From positions 160,781-224,780 of the forward strand of contig CAJUSP010000001.1 of NCBI GenBank assembly GCA_910589165.1: a stretch of DNA of 64,000 bases, in the 5' to 3' direction. The notes under the pieces were generated by a model. It searched no databases. It saw nothing but the letters and a program-made list of their open reading frames with translations, and was not told the origin of the DNA. Source of the DNA: an uncultured Adlercreutzia sp. (GTDB lineage: Bacteria > Actinomycetota > Coriobacteriia > Coriobacteriales > Eggerthellaceae). The first letter of the stretch is position 1, and each line of letters begins with the position of its first letter. Of the stretch, positions 22,673 to 31,185 are shown piece by piece. Position numbers and translations under genes: made by a program.

Positions 22673-23236
22673 ATGGCCAACAAATTCGGAATGTTCTTGA
22701 TCGGTGGCGTCGTAGGCGCCGTCGCCGCGCTTCTGGCAGCCCCCCGTTCCGGCGTGGAGACCCGCGCCATGGTGGCCGATAAGGCCAGCGACGTGTTCGG
22801 CAACGCCCAGGAGTGGGGCGAGGATGCTGCAGCCAGCGCCCAGCATATGTACCAGCAGGCGGCCACCAAGGGCGCCGAGATGGTGAACAACATGACCGCC
22901 AAGGGCCAGGAGATTGCCTCCGAGGCCGCGGCCCGCGGTGCCGATGTGGCCGCTTCCATCCAGGAGGCTGCCAGCAACCTGTCGCCCACCATCAACGAGA
23001 AGGGCGACGAGCTGCGCGAGAAGATCGAGTCGGCCCGCCAGCGCATTGCCGACCAGGTGGCCAAGAACGTCGGCGACGACTCCGATGCCGCCGATGCCGT
23101 AGACGCCGCTGCCGATGCGGCCACGGATGCCGTCGATGCCGCCACCGAGACGGCCCACGAGGCCGTAGAGGCCGCCGAGGAGGCTGCCGGCAACGCGAAG
23201 GACAAGGCCGACAAGAAAGCCAAGAAGGACGAATAA
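22673..23236 (+). CDS. YtxH-like membrane-associated protein
   Basis: The 187-residue product begins with a short transmembrane/glycine segment (NKFGMFLIGGVVGAVAALL), then the AAPRSG turn that is the hallmark of YtxH-domain proteins. A long Ala/Glu/Asp-rich helical region with heptad-like spacing follows (residues ~30-187), ending in a Lys/Asp tail. YtxH proteins are small envelope- or stress-associated proteins without enzymatic motifs. The ATG at 22673 is fixed by AAGGAGG with 5-base spacing. The next gene starts 7 bases downstream, indicating an operon. Confidence 0.8.
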   Translation: MANKFGMFLIGGVVGAVAALLAAPRSGVETRAMVADKASDVFGNAQEWGEDAAASAQHMYQQAATKGAEMVNNMTAKGQEIASEAAARGADVAASIQEAASNLSPTINEKGDELREKIESARQRIADQVAKNVGDDSDAADAVDAAADAATDAVDAATETAHEAVEAAEEAAGNAKDKADKKAKKDE

Positions 23237-23243
23237 CACCCCC

Positions 23244-24056
23244 ATGGCACAGAAACTCATCACCACCTCCGAGCTTGTCGGCAAGCGCGTGTTTGCCGAC
23301 AAGAGCTCGGCCAAGAAGCCCGACGCCGCGAAGAAGCTGGGCAAGGTGCGCCACTGCGTGTTCCATCCCAGCCAGCGCCGCTGCGTCGGCTTCATCGTCA
23401 AGCGCCCCGACCTTCTGTGGATGTTCCGCCGCCGCGATGTGTTCGTCGCCCTGAACGGCTACGACGTGGTCGATGGCCGCATCCTCGTGAAGCGCGCCCC
23501 CGAGGCCACCGACAAGGGGGCCTGCAAGGCCCTCGGCGTGAACTGGGACGACTGCGTGCTGTGGGTGGGGCTGCCCGTGGTGGGTGAAGACGGCACGGCC
23601 TACGGCCTGGTGGGCGATGTCACCTTCGACCGCCGCACCGGCGAGGTGGAGAGCCTGCAAATCACCCAAGGCGCCACGGCCAACGCGCTGCTCGGCGTGA
23701 AGGAGATTCCCGCCTCGATGATCCGCGGCTTCAAGCGCGGCATCGGCAGCGCCCTGAACGTCACTGGCGAGGGCGAGGAGCCGGTGCTCGGCGCCATCCT
23801 CGTGGGCGATGAAGTGGCCGAGCTTTCCGCCGAGGGCGGTCTGGCCGCGAAGGCCGGCGAGGCCACGGCGGTCGTGGCCGAGCGCGCCCGCGAGACGGTG
23901 GAGTCGGTGAAGCCGGCGGTGTCGAGTGCCACCAAAGCGGCCGGCAAGGCCGTGAACAAGGGAGCCTACGCCACGGGGCGCCAAATTAAGCGCGCCAGCG
24001 GCATGTTCGCCGCCTTCAAGGAAGAGTACGACAAGGCCCGTCACGAAGACGACTAG
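23244..24056 (+). CDS. PRC-barrel domain protein
   Basis: The 270-residue product contains two PRC-barrel-like stretches. One covers residues ~5-75 (ITTSELVGKRVFAD, then LGKVRHCVFHPSQRRCVGFIV) and the other ~110-165 (GLPVVGEDGTAYGLVGDVTFDRRTGEVESLQIT). A helical Ala/Val-rich tail (residues ~190-270) ends in a Lys/Glu/Asp stretch. PRC barrels bind partner proteins or RNA in ribosome maturation and photosynthetic complexes. Co-transcription with the YtxH-like gene suggests an envelope role. There is no signal peptide. Confidence 0.8.
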   Translation: MAQKLITTSELVGKRVFADKSSAKKPDAAKKLGKVRHCVFHPSQRRCVGFIVKRPDLLWMFRRRDVFVALNGYDVVDGRILVKRAPEATDKGACKALGVNWDDCVLWVGLPVVGEDGTAYGLVGDVTFDRRTGEVESLQITQGATANALLGVKEIPASMIRGFKRGIGSALNVTGEGEEPVLGAILVGDEVAELSAEGGLAAKAGEATAVVAERARETVESVKPAVSSATKAAGKAVNKGAYATGRQIKRASGMFAAFKEEYDKARHEDD

Positions 24057-24149
24057 CCTCGCCTGCTTCGCCCTTACGATTTCGTCACGAACGTTAAGAG
24101 TGTCTGAAGGGCACCCCTTTGCCCGGCGCGCTCTGGTAAGCTGGAGACT

Positions 24150-24911
24150 ATGAGCCGAACCGACCACACCCACCACTCCGAGCGCCTTCAGAAGCTGGAG
24201 GCCAAGGCCCACGAAGAGAAGACCGTGGCCGGGCACCCCATGCCCGCCGCCGATATCTTCAAGTTCGTGGGCCTCATTGTGTTCTTCATCATCATGATCA
24301 TCGTGTGCGTGGCGCTGTGGCCCATGATCCACGAGCTGGCCGAGCCCGGCGGCATCGAGCGCGTCACCACCGAGGTGCGCAACGCCGGCCCCTGGGGCTT
24401 CCTCATTTTGCTGGCCATTCAGTTCCTGCAAATCGTGGTGGCCTTCATTCCCGGCGAGGTGGTGCAGGTGGCCGCCGGCATGATCTACGGGCCGTGGCTG
24501 GGGGCGCTTATCATCTGGCTGGGGTGCATCATCTCCAGCTCGTTCATCTTCGCGCTCGTGCACAAGCTGGGGGCGCCGTTCGTTCAGGCCATGGTGCCCG
24601 AGAAGTACATGGGCAAGTTCCGCGAATGGGAGAAGTCGCCGAAGTTCAACGCCATCGTGTTCATCCTGTTCCTCATTCCGGGGCTGCCGAAGGATGTGTT
24701 CACCTACCTGACGCCGCTGACCCACATGTCCATGCGCTCGTTCGTGCTCATCTCGAACTTCGCGCGTATCCCGGGCATCGTGCTTTCCACCTACGCGGCC
24801 AGTGGCCTGGTAACCGGCGACATCGCCCAGTCGGTGGCCATTTTCGCCGTCACCGCCCTTGTCGCCGTCGTCGCCCTCGTCATCTACAGCCGCATCACCA
24901 AGAAGAAATAG
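24150..24911 (+). CDS. TVP38/TMEM64 (VTT/DedA superfamily) membrane protein
   Basis: The 253-residue polytopic protein has a hydrophilic N-terminus of about 35 residues, then helices near residues 40-60, 80-105, 115-140, 190-210 and 220-248. It shows the family motif FIPGEVVQVAAGMIYGPWLGAL and the second conserved region FNAIVFILFLIPGLPKDVFTYLTPLT. VTT proteins act in lipid handling across the membrane, including undecaprenyl-phosphate or phospholipid scrambling in related DedA clades. It is a single gene with GGAG before the ATG. Confidence 0.88.
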   Translation: MSRTDHTHHSERLQKLEAKAHEEKTVAGHPMPAADIFKFVGLIVFFIIMIIVCVALWPMIHELAEPGGIERVTTEVRNAGPWGFLILLAIQFLQIVVAFIPGEVVQVAAGMIYGPWLGALIIWLGCIISSSFIFALVHKLGAPFVQAMVPEKYMGKFREWEKSPKFNAIVFILFLIPGLPKDVFTYLTPLTHMSMRSFVLISNFARIPGIVLSTYAASGLVTGDIAQSVAIFAVTALVAVVALVIYSRITKKK

Positions 24912-24940
24912 GGAAGGCGTCCGTTTTCCGGCGCGGCGGC

Positions 24941-25456
24941 TTAGGCCGTCTCGTGGTAGTAGATGAACATGTCCTCGTAGACGCCCTTGCCGTTGAGGAA
25001 GCCGCCGGGAATCATGCCGATGCGCGTGAAGCCGAGGCTCTCGTAGAGCGCCTGGGCCCGCGTGTTGCTAGCTACCACGGCGTTGAACTGCAGGCCGCGA
25101 AAGCCGCAGGCCGCCGAGGCGCGCAGGGCGTCTTCCACCAGCAGGCGCCCGATGCCCTCGCCACGGCTGTCGGAAGCTACGGCGAAGCTGGCGTTGGATA
25201 CGTGCCCGCAGCGGCCCACATTGTTCGGGTGCAGAATGTAGAGCCCCCTCACCTGGCCGTTCACGGTGGCCACCGCCGTGTGCGACTGCTCGGCGAAGAA
25301 CGTGCGGGCCTCCTCAAGGGTGAGGGGCTCGGTCTGGGGGAACGCGTTGCCGGCTTCCACCACCTCGTTCCAGATGGCCGTCATGGCCTCCAGATCGGCC
25401 TCGCGATAGGGCCGTGTCACCTTCACCTGCATATTGTCGAGCGTACCCACCGCCAC
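24941..25456 (-). CDS. GNAT-family N-acetyltransferase
   Basis: The 171-residue product has the GNAT core: a first strand-helix (VTRPYREADLEAMTAIWNEVV), then VGRCGHVSNASFAVASDSRGEGIGRLLVEDAL with the acetyl-CoA pyrophosphate loop (R/Q-x-x-G-x-G/A type, here SRGEGIG). It ends NTRAQALYESLGFTRIGMIPGGF. This resembles phosphinothricin/L-amino-acid acetyltransferases, though the substrate is uncertain. The GTG at 25456 lies just after AAGGAGG; another GTG 6 bases on (25450) has better spacing and is an equal choice. Longer starts add unrelated sequence. Confidence 0.85.
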   Translation of the reverse strand: MAVGTLDNMQVKVTRPYREADLEAMTAIWNEVVEAGNAFPQTEPLTLEEARTFFAEQSHTAVATVNGQVRGLYILHPNNVGRCGHVSNASFAVASDSRGEGIGRLLVEDALRASAACGFRGLQFNAVVASNTRAQALYESLGFTRIGMIPGGFLNGKGVYEDMFIYYHETA

Positions 25457-25519
25457 CGTGCCTCCTTCTGCCTTGCCTGTGCGCCCATCTGCCGCGCCGC
25501 TGCCGCGTTGGTGCGCCTG

Positions 25520-25525
25520 ATTATA
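25520..25525 (-). promoter_or_regulatory. Candidate -10 box for the acetyltransferase gene
   Basis: A perfect TATAAT on the minus strand about 64 bases upstream of the GTG, preceded by GCGC; no convincing -35. Confidence 0.4.
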
Positions 25526-25629
25526 GCGCGCGGGCGCCGCAAGCCCCCCGGCGTCGGCGCCTTCCGGCAAAGTTCCCCGTCTCAGCCCACTTTCTTTGTG
25601 AAACAAGGCGCGCTAGCCGGCCGATTCGC

Positions 25630-25635
25630 TACAAT
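25630..25635 (+). promoter_or_regulatory. Candidate -10 box for the aldolase gene
   Basis: TACAAT lies 38 bases upstream of the ATG at 25674. No clear -35 is seen at 17 bp. Confidence 0.4.
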
Positions 25636-25673
25636 GGGCAGCGTTGTTTATTTGCGAATCAAGGAGGATACCC

Positions 25674-26621
25674 ATGCCGAAGATCACCCGTGATCAGGTG
25701 CGCGTTCCCGCCGACGTCATGCCCGATATGCGTGACGAGTACATCTCCAACTACATGAAGGCCACCCGCGAGACGGGCCGCCTCATGCTGTTCGCCTGCG
25801 ATCAGAAGATCGAGCACCTGAACAAGGACTTCTACGGCGAGGGCATCGACATCGCCGACCTCGATCCCGAGCATCTGTTCAAGATCGGGTCCGAGGGTGT
25901 GTGCGGCGTGCTCGCCGGCCAGCGCGGCCTGGTGGCCCAGTACGCGGCCGACTACCCGGAGATCAACTACCTGGTGAAGATGAACTCCAAGACCAACATC
26001 GTGGGTACCAAGCAGGAGGACCCCTATTCTCCGCAGCTCTACGATTTTGACGCCATTTTGGCCATGAAGGAGGCCGGCGTGAACATCGTGGGCCTCGGCT
26101 ACACCATCTACCTGGGCTCCGAGTACGAGGCCACCATGATGGCCGAGGCCGGCGAGCTCATCGCCCAGGCCCATGCCAACGGCATGATCGTCGTGCTGTG
26201 GATTTACCCCCGCGGCAAGGCCGTCACCGCCGAGAAGGACCCGGACCTCATTGCCGGCGCGGCGGGCGTGGCACTCTGCCTCGGTGCCGACTTCGTGAAG
26301 GTGAACCCGCCGAAGCCCGAGGACGGCCGTTCCGCCGCCGAGGCGCTGAAGGTGGCCTCCACCGCCGCCGGCCGCTGCGGCCTGGTGTGCGCCGGCGGCT
26401 CCACGGTCGATGCCGAGACGTTCCTCACCCAGCTCTACGACCAGATTCACGTGGGCGGCGCCGACGGCAACGCCACGGGCCGCAACATCCACCAGCGCTC
26501 GCTGGACGAGGCGGTGCGCCTGACCAAGGCCATTTCTGCCATCACCCTGGCCGACTGGTCGGTGGCCGACGCCCTGGCTGTGTTCAACGGCGAGAAGGAT
26601 TTCACGCTGGCCGACATCTAA
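25674..26621 (+). CDS. Class I fructose-bisphosphate aldolase, DhnA/archaeal-type family
   Basis: Class I aldolases of this family cleave or form fructose-1,6-bisphosphate through a lysine Schiff base. The 315-residue TIM barrel shows MLFACDQKIEHLNKDFYG near residue 40, matching the family's D-(Q/H)-x-x-E-H/G block. It also has VVLWIYPRGKAV near 175, DFVKVNPPKP with the probable Schiff-base Lys, and LVCAGGSTVDAETFL and GGADGNATGRNIHQR for phosphate binding. Class I rather than class II follows from the absent zinc motifs. The ATG at 25674 follows AAGGAGG; an earlier in-frame start (25644) is poorer. A terminator follows. Confidence 0.88.
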   Translation: MPKITRDQVRVPADVMPDMRDEYISNYMKATRETGRLMLFACDQKIEHLNKDFYGEGIDIADLDPEHLFKIGSEGVCGVLAGQRGLVAQYAADYPEINYLVKMNSKTNIVGTKQEDPYSPQLYDFDAILAMKEAGVNIVGLGYTIYLGSEYEATMMAEAGELIAQAHANGMIVVLWIYPRGKAVTAEKDPDLIAGAAGVALCLGADFVKVNPPKPEDGRSAAEALKVASTAAGRCGLVCAGGSTVDAETFLTQLYDQIHVGGADGNATGRNIHQRSLDEAVRLTKAISAITLADWSVADALAVFNGEKDFTLADI

Positions 26622-26642
26622 AGGCTGCTGGAATCGCTACTT

Positions 26643-26671
26643 GGGGCTGTCCATAGGGGCAGCCCCTTTTT
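26643..26671 (+). terminator. Rho-independent terminator of the aldolase gene
   Basis: GGGGCTG (26643-26649) pairs with CAGCCCC (26660-26666) and is followed by five T. It lies 21 bases after the stop. Confidence 0.85.
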
Positions 26672-26819
26672 CTTGCCTGGGAGCGCGATGGATGAAGCCG
26701 GGCGATCTATCGGGCCTTCATGCGGCGATCGAGTACCGTCAGTGAACGATTAGTCGGACGCACTTTTTGGCCTATAGCCCTCTGGTCTTCCGCGCCGCGA
26801 ATGAAGGCAGGCGTAATCG

Positions 26820-26843
26820 AAAACGGCTCCCCGAGGGGAGCCG
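26820..26843 (-). terminator. Terminator of tRNA-Leu
   Basis: CGGCTCCC (26824-26831) pairs perfectly with 26836-26843 across a 4-base loop. Reading the minus strand, the stem is followed by four T. It is 14 bases past the tRNA CCA end. The 26672-26819 stretch between this and the aldolase terminator shows nothing I can name. Confidence 0.8.
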
Positions 26844-26857
26844 CTGCGTTTTTAAGA

Positions 26858-26941
26858 TGGTGCCCGAGGCGGGATTTGAACCCGCACACCTTTCGGCAAC
26901 GGTTTTTGAGACCGTCGTGTCTGCCGTTCCACCACTCGGGC
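26858..26941 (-). tRNA. tRNA-Leu (CAA)
   Basis: Read on the minus strand, an 84-base cloverleaf has acceptor stem GCCCGAG/CTCGGGC, anticodon stem ACGGT/ACCGT closing the loop CTCAAAA (anticodon CAA, decoding UUG), a long variable arm as in class II tRNAs, a T-arm with GGTTCAAATCC and an encoded CCA. It has its own promoter and terminator. Confidence 0.97.
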
Positions 26942-26958
26942 ATCAGGCACCGAAAGGC

Positions 26959-26987
26959 AGTATAGCGGAAGCCGGCAGCACCGTCGA
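26959..26987 (-). promoter_or_regulatory. Promoter of tRNA-Leu
   Basis: On the minus strand TCGACG (26987-26982) and TATACT (26964-26959) are separated by 17 bases, and the predicted start is about 10 bases before the tRNA 5' end. Confidence 0.6.
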
Positions 26988-26991
26988 GAAG

Positions 26992-27032
26992 AAAACGCCG
27001 CCCGTCCCGACAAGTGCGCGGGACGGGCGGCG
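26992..27032 (-). terminator. Terminator of the NSS transporter gene
   Basis: A perfect 13-bp stem (CGCCGCCCGTCCC at 26996-27008 with 27020-27032), followed on the minus strand by TTTTC. It begins 27 bases past the transporter stop. Confidence 0.85.
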
Positions 27033-27059
27033 CCGGTTGCGTCGTGCGGGGCTTAGGTC

Positions 27060-28502
27060 CTAGCCGATGCCCGCCCACAGCATGATCTTCGGCACATAGC
27101 CCATGATGAAGATCACGATGATAAGCGCCGGCAGGCCGAAGGTGAGCCAGCCGCGGGCCCAGCGGGGGAACTTCGCGCCGACGCCCGTGTCGGCCTCGGC
27201 CAGGAAGTTGTTCCAGCCCCAGCCCTTCTTCGAAATGCAGAACACCACGTACAGAAGGCTTCCCAGCGGCAGGAGGTTGTTCGACACGATGAAGTCCTCG
27301 ATGGACTGTATGTCGCCGATGCCGGGGATGGTGACGCCGGCCCACAGGTTGAAGCCGAGCGCGCAGGGCAGCGACAGCACCGTCACCAGAATGGCCGTGC
27401 GCTTGATGGCCTCGCGGCGGGTGAGGTCCCATTTCTCCATGGTGAAGGTGATGAGGTTCTCGAACACGGCGATGATGGTGGACAGCGCGGCGAAGCTCAT
27501 GAACACGAAGAAGAGCGTGCCCCACAGCTGCCCGAGCGGCATCTGCTCGAAGACGTTGGGCAGGGTGACGAACACGAGCGAGGGGCCCTGGTCGGGCGCC
27601 ACCGAGAACGCGAAGCAGGCGGGGAAGATGATGAGGCCCGCGAGGATGGCCACCGCCGTGTCGAGCCCGCAGATGCGCAGGGCCTCGCCGGTGAGCGAGT
27701 TCTGCTTGCCGATGCGGCTGCCGAAGATCTCCATGGCGGAAATGCCCAGCGACAGCGTGAAGAACGCCTGGCCCATGGCCGCGTACACCGCATCGCCGAA
27801 GCCGGGCAGCCCGCCGGCGAACATCTTGCCGAAGTCGGGCACTAGGTAGAAGGCGAGGCCCTCGGCGGCGCCGGGCAGGGTGACCGAGCGCACGACGAGC
27901 AGGGCCATGACGCCGAGCAGGCAGAGCATCATCACCTTCGTGATACGCTCCACACCCTTCTGAAGGCCCAGGCTGCACACGAAGAAGCCGATGACGATGA
28001 CGGCGAGCATCCAGCCGATCATCTCCGTGGGATTGGCGAGCATGGCGCCGAAGACGCCGGCCACGCCGTCGGGGTCCAGCCCGACGAAGGTGCCCGTGGC
28101 CATTTTCGCCATATAGGCGAGCATCCAGCCGCACACCGTGGTGTAGAACATCATGAGCAGCATGCAGCCGATGTATCCCCACCACGAGAACCAGTTCCAG
28201 CGGCCCGAGGGCTGCAGGCGCTCGAAGGCCTGGGCGGCCGAGCGCTGCGAGGCGCGGCCTACGGCAAACTCCATCACCATGACCGGCAGGCCCAAAATGA
28301 CGAGAAAGATGAGATACAGGACGATGAAGGCCGCCCCGCCGTACTCGCCGGCGATGTAGGGGAAGCGCCACACGTTGCCGAGGCCGATGGCGCAGCCGGC
28401 CGAGATGAGGATGAAGCCGAGGCGCGAGGCGAAGTGCTCGCGGGGTACGGCGGGGGTTTCAATGAGGTCGCCGGTGTCGGCAAGATTGGTGTCGTGGGCC
28501 AT
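27060..28502 (-). CDS. Sodium-dependent transporter, neurotransmitter:sodium symporter (NSS/SNF) family
   Basis: The 480-residue protein has about 11-12 transmembrane helices. It carries the NSS hallmark of helix 1, SAGCAIGLGNVWRFPYIAGEYGGAAF, whose unwound Gly-Leu-Gly-Asn binds substrate and Na+. It also has GQAFFTLSLGISAMEIFGS (helix 6) and FVFMSFAALSTIIAVFENLI (helix 8, Na+ site). Bacterial members import amino acids or related amines with Na+. I chose the ATG at 28502 with CAGGAG 6 bases upstream rather than the GTG five codons earlier. The gene is followed by a strong terminator. The substrate is not evident. Confidence 0.93.
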   Translation of the reverse strand: MAHDTNLADTGDLIETPAVPREHFASRLGFILISAGCAIGLGNVWRFPYIAGEYGGAAFIVLYLIFLVILGLPVMVMEFAVGRASQRSAAQAFERLQPSGRWNWFSWWGYIGCMLLMMFYTTVCGWMLAYMAKMATGTFVGLDPDGVAGVFGAMLANPTEMIGWMLAVIVIGFFVCSLGLQKGVERITKVMMLCLLGVMALLVVRSVTLPGAAEGLAFYLVPDFGKMFAGGLPGFGDAVYAAMGQAFFTLSLGISAMEIFGSRIGKQNSLTGEALRICGLDTAVAILAGLIIFPACFAFSVAPDQGPSLVFVTLPNVFEQMPLGQLWGTLFFVFMSFAALSTIIAVFENLITFTMEKWDLTRREAIKRTAILVTVLSLPCALGFNLWAGVTIPGIGDIQSIEDFIVSNNLLPLGSLLYVVFCISKKGWGWNNFLAEADTGVGAKFPRWARGWLTFGLPALIIVIFIMGYVPKIMLWAGIG

Positions 28503-28615
28503 GAGGTGCTCCTGCACTTTGAACGAAATTGCGGAAGCCAGTATACCCTAAGCCCCAGGGTCATAGAATGAGAAGCATGGCGCGACGTCGGCATAAGTGC
28601 GAGCGCACGACAAAA

Positions 28616-28691
28616 GGCGGCAAGGGCATGGCCCTTTCCCTACGATCTGCTGTGGTTGCCTCCGTAGGGCAAGGGCCATGCCCTTGCCGCC
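28616..28691. repeat. Fold-back element, 29-bp arms (second family)
   Basis: The arm at 28616-28644 (GGCGGCAAGGGCATGGCCC...) pairs with 28663-28691 with one mismatch; the loop is 18 bases. It lies just beyond the nitroreductase stop, upstream of the transporter gene. The right-arm sequence recurs, altered, at 35541-35569. Confidence 0.8.
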
Positions 28692-28697
28692 CTGCTC

Positions 28698-29198
28698 CTA
28701 AATCCAGTGGACGCGCGTCTCGTCGTAGCGCGAGGGGCCCTTCGGTTCGGGCTTGCGCTCGGGGTGCCCCACGGCGATAAGCGCGAAGGGCTCGACGGTT
28801 TTCGGCAGGCCGAGGGTCACAGCTACGGCATCCATGCGCGCCTGCTCCGGGGCGATGCCGAGCCATACGGCGCCGAGTCCAAGGTCGGCAGCCTCAATGA
28901 GGATGTTCTCCACGGCGGCACTCATGTCAAGCGGGGCGTCTTCTGGGGCGCGCAGGCCCTCGGTACGGGTGCACGGGACGATGACGCAGGGGGCGTTCTT
29001 GGTCGGCCCCGCATAGGGGCTCGTGGTGGAAAGGGCCATGCGGGTAGCCTCGTCGCGGGCGACGTAAAACTCCCAGGGCTGCTGGTTCACGGCCGAGGGG
29101 GCAGCCATGGCGGCGCGCAGCAGCTTCTCGATGTCGCCGATGCTCACGGATTCGCTGGTGAATTGGCGCACGCTGCAGCGCTGATAGATAGCATTCAT
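28698..29198 (-). CDS. Nitroreductase-family FMN oxidoreductase
   Basis: The 166-residue protein has the family layout: NAIYQRCSVRQFTSESVS at the N-terminus (FMN phosphate-binding Arg/Ser pair), RAAMAAPSAVNQQPWEFYV near residue 40, DMSAAVENILIEAADLGLGAVWLGIAPE near 105, and a closing ALIAVGHPERKPEPKGPSRYDETRVHW. It probably binds FMN as a dimer and reduces nitro, quinone or enone compounds with NAD(P)H; the substrate is unknown. I chose the ATG at 29198 with GAGG five bases upstream. Fold-back elements lie on both sides. Confidence 0.9.
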   Translation of the reverse strand: MNAIYQRCSVRQFTSESVSIGDIEKLLRAAMAAPSAVNQQPWEFYVARDEATRMALSTTSPYAGPTKNAPCVIVPCTRTEGLRAPEDAPLDMSAAVENILIEAADLGLGAVWLGIAPEQARMDAVAVTLGLPKTVEPFALIAVGHPERKPEPKGPSRYDETRVHWI

Positions 29199-29381
29199 AA
29201 AAGCCTCGATCCTTGCAATCTGGTACAGATCGGCCCGCGCGATCCGGTGATCGGGCGGCCCAAAAGCGCGGTTCGGGCGCGGTGTCCTCATTCGGATAGA
29301 GCCACCATAGTAAGAATCAGCCCGTTGCGGCGACAGCACAGAAAAGCTGCGGCCAGACTGCCACGAAACCGAAAGTCAATT

Positions 29382-29486
29382 GTGAGACAGCGCCCCGGAG
29401 GGGTGTCTCATGTTCCGAAAGACGCGCAGCGCATTCGCGCAGTAGCAGCGGCAGAACATGGACACCCCTCCGGGGCGCTGTCTCAC
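29382..29486. repeat. Fold-back element (copy B of the 22407 family)
   Basis: The left arm at 29382-29415 begins GTGAGACAGCGCCCCGG. The right arm at 29454-29486 is its reverse complement apart from one missing base. Arms match those of the 22407-22511 copy except at a few bases, but the 38-base loop is unrelated. It lies between the nitroreductase start region and the lysA 3' end. Confidence 0.85.
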
Positions 29487-29532
29487 GGGCGGAGCCGAAG
29501 GGGCTCGATCTCGCCGAGTTGAGCCCCGTTTC

Positions 29533-30888
29533 CTACAAATCGCGCTGGTAGAGGTCGGCGTAGGTCTCGCGGCGGGTGACGACGCGGGCCACACCGTCGC
29601 GCACGAACACCACGGCCGGGCGCGGCTGGCCGTTATAGTTGCTGGCCATGGTCATGTTGTAGGCGCCGGTGCCGAACACGCACACGATATCGCCCAGCTC
29701 CGGGGTCTGTAGCGGCATGTCGATGACTACGGCGTCGCCGCTTTCACAGTGCTTGCCGCACAGGGTGACAATTTCCGTGCGCGGCTGCCCGGCCTTGTTG
29801 GCAATGGTGGGCTCGTAGTCGGCGTGGTAGAGCGCCGTACGGATGTTGTCGGACATGCCGCCGTCCACGGCCACGTACTTGCGAATGCCCGGCAGCGTCT
29901 TCAGAATGCCCACCGTGTACAGCGTGACGCCGGCGTTGGCTACCAGGCTGCGGCCGGGCTCCACCAAAAGGCGCGGCAGCGGCAAACCGTGGATGCCGCA
30001 CAAATCGCGTACCGCCGAGCAGGTGACCTCGGCGAAGTCGTCAATTGTGGAGGGCTCATGCTCGGCCAGGTAGGCGATGCCCAAGCCGCCGCCCAAGTCC
30101 AGCTCGGTGATCTCGTGGCCGTAGGTGTCGCGGATGCGCGCCATGAACTCTACCATCACGGCCGCCGCCTCGCGGAACGAGTGCAGTGCGAAAATCTGCG
30201 ACCCGATGTGGCAGTGCAGGCCCACAAGGCGCACGTTTTCCGCCGCCAGCACATCGGCCACGCACTTGAAGGCGAAGTCCTCGCGCATGGTGAAGCCGAA
30301 CTTCGAGTCCTCGCAGCCGGTGCGGATGTACTCGTGGGTGTCGGCCTCCACGCCGGGGGTGATGCGCATGTACACGTCCTGCACGACCCCGAGTCGCCCG
30401 GCAATCTCATTCACGCGGGCCAGCTCGATGCGGCTGTCCAGCACAATGCGGCCCACGCCGGCCGCGATGGCCTCTTCCAGCTCCTGCGGCGTCTTGTTGT
30501 TCCCATGCACGAACACGCGCTCCATGGGAAAGCCCACCGCCTGGGCGCAGGCCAGCTCGCCGCCGCCGGACACATCGAGGCACAGCCCCTCGGCCTCGGC
30601 GATGCGCACCACTTCCTTATTGAGGAACGCCTTCGACGCGTAAATGACATCGGAGTTCTCGTAGCGGCTGCGGAAGGCCTCGCGGTAGGTTTCCATGCGG
30701 TGGCGCAGGTCGGCCTCATCGAACACGTAGAGTGCCGTGCCTTGCTCGCGGGCCAGTTCCACCATGTCGACCCCGCCGATGAACAGGTGGTCGTCGCGCA
30801 CCTCGGCAGTCTCGGGCAGCACGGCGCCCAGGTCCATGGTGGTGCGGTGGTCGGGCTGCTTGGTCAGGTCGGATGCGGGAAGCGACAT
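29533..30888 (-). CDS. lysA: Diaminopimelate decarboxylase
   Basis: LysA decarboxylates meso-diaminopimelate to L-lysine with PLP, the last step of lysine synthesis. The 451-residue fold-type III protein has the Schiff-base Lys86 in VIYASKAFLNKEVV and GLCLDVSGGGELACA. GLHCHIGSQI follows, then ELDLGGGLGIAY for PLP phosphate, VEPGRSLVANAG, and the second active-site segment TLCGKHCESGD with the catalytic Cys. GTGAYNMTMASNYNGQPRPAVV closes the site. I chose the ATG at 30888 because AAAGGA then sits 8 bases upstream; ATG 30897 overlaps that site. No lysine riboswitch is seen upstream. Confidence 0.95.
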   Translation of the reverse strand: MSLPASDLTKQPDHRTTMDLGAVLPETAEVRDDHLFIGGVDMVELAREQGTALYVFDEADLRHRMETYREAFRSRYENSDVIYASKAFLNKEVVRIAEAEGLCLDVSGGGELACAQAVGFPMERVFVHGNNKTPQELEEAIAAGVGRIVLDSRIELARVNEIAGRLGVVQDVYMRITPGVEADTHEYIRTGCEDSKFGFTMREDFAFKCVADVLAAENVRLVGLHCHIGSQIFALHSFREAAAVMVEFMARIRDTYGHEITELDLGGGLGIAYLAEHEPSTIDDFAEVTCSAVRDLCGIHGLPLPRLLVEPGRSLVANAGVTLYTVGILKTLPGIRKYVAVDGGMSDNIRTALYHADYEPTIANKAGQPRTEIVTLCGKHCESGDAVVIDMPLQTPELGDIVCVFGTGAYNMTMASNYNGQPRPAVVFVRDGVARVVTRRETYADLYQRDL

Positions 30889-31185
30889 CGTGCTCATCCT
30901 TTCGCAATCGGGGCCGAGGGGCCTATCTGCGCTCGAGGGGCGGCGGCCATTTCGCGCGTGCCCGCGTCGTGCGAGTTTTCGTCGGTTCGTCAAAGATGGC
31001 GCCTATGGTATCAGCTGCGAGGTCATTGTTGTGTGTCTGTGCCGTTAAATTACGGTAGGGGAAAACGAGCGGTCTGGATGGAGCGGCGCGGGCGAAACGT
31101 GATAGCATTCTCAGCGCAAGATAAACTGCGCCACCCGCGCCGCCGTACGGCCGCTGTTGGGCTGGCTTGCGAGAAAGGTGCCTCC
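30889..31185. other. Divergent intergenic region lysA / moaE-like
   Basis: This 297-base gap carries the regulatory regions of both divergent genes. I see no hairpin terminator, riboswitch or convincing paired promoter boxes. A GCGAAACGTGATAGCATT stretch at about 31091-31108 could hold a -10-like TAGCAT. Confidence 0.4.

Noticed and set aside
31061..31160. GCGAAACG near 31091 considered as a fourth copy of the surface-gene element
   Set aside because: Only eight to ten bases match; the AATGCAG block and GTTTCGG half are absent.
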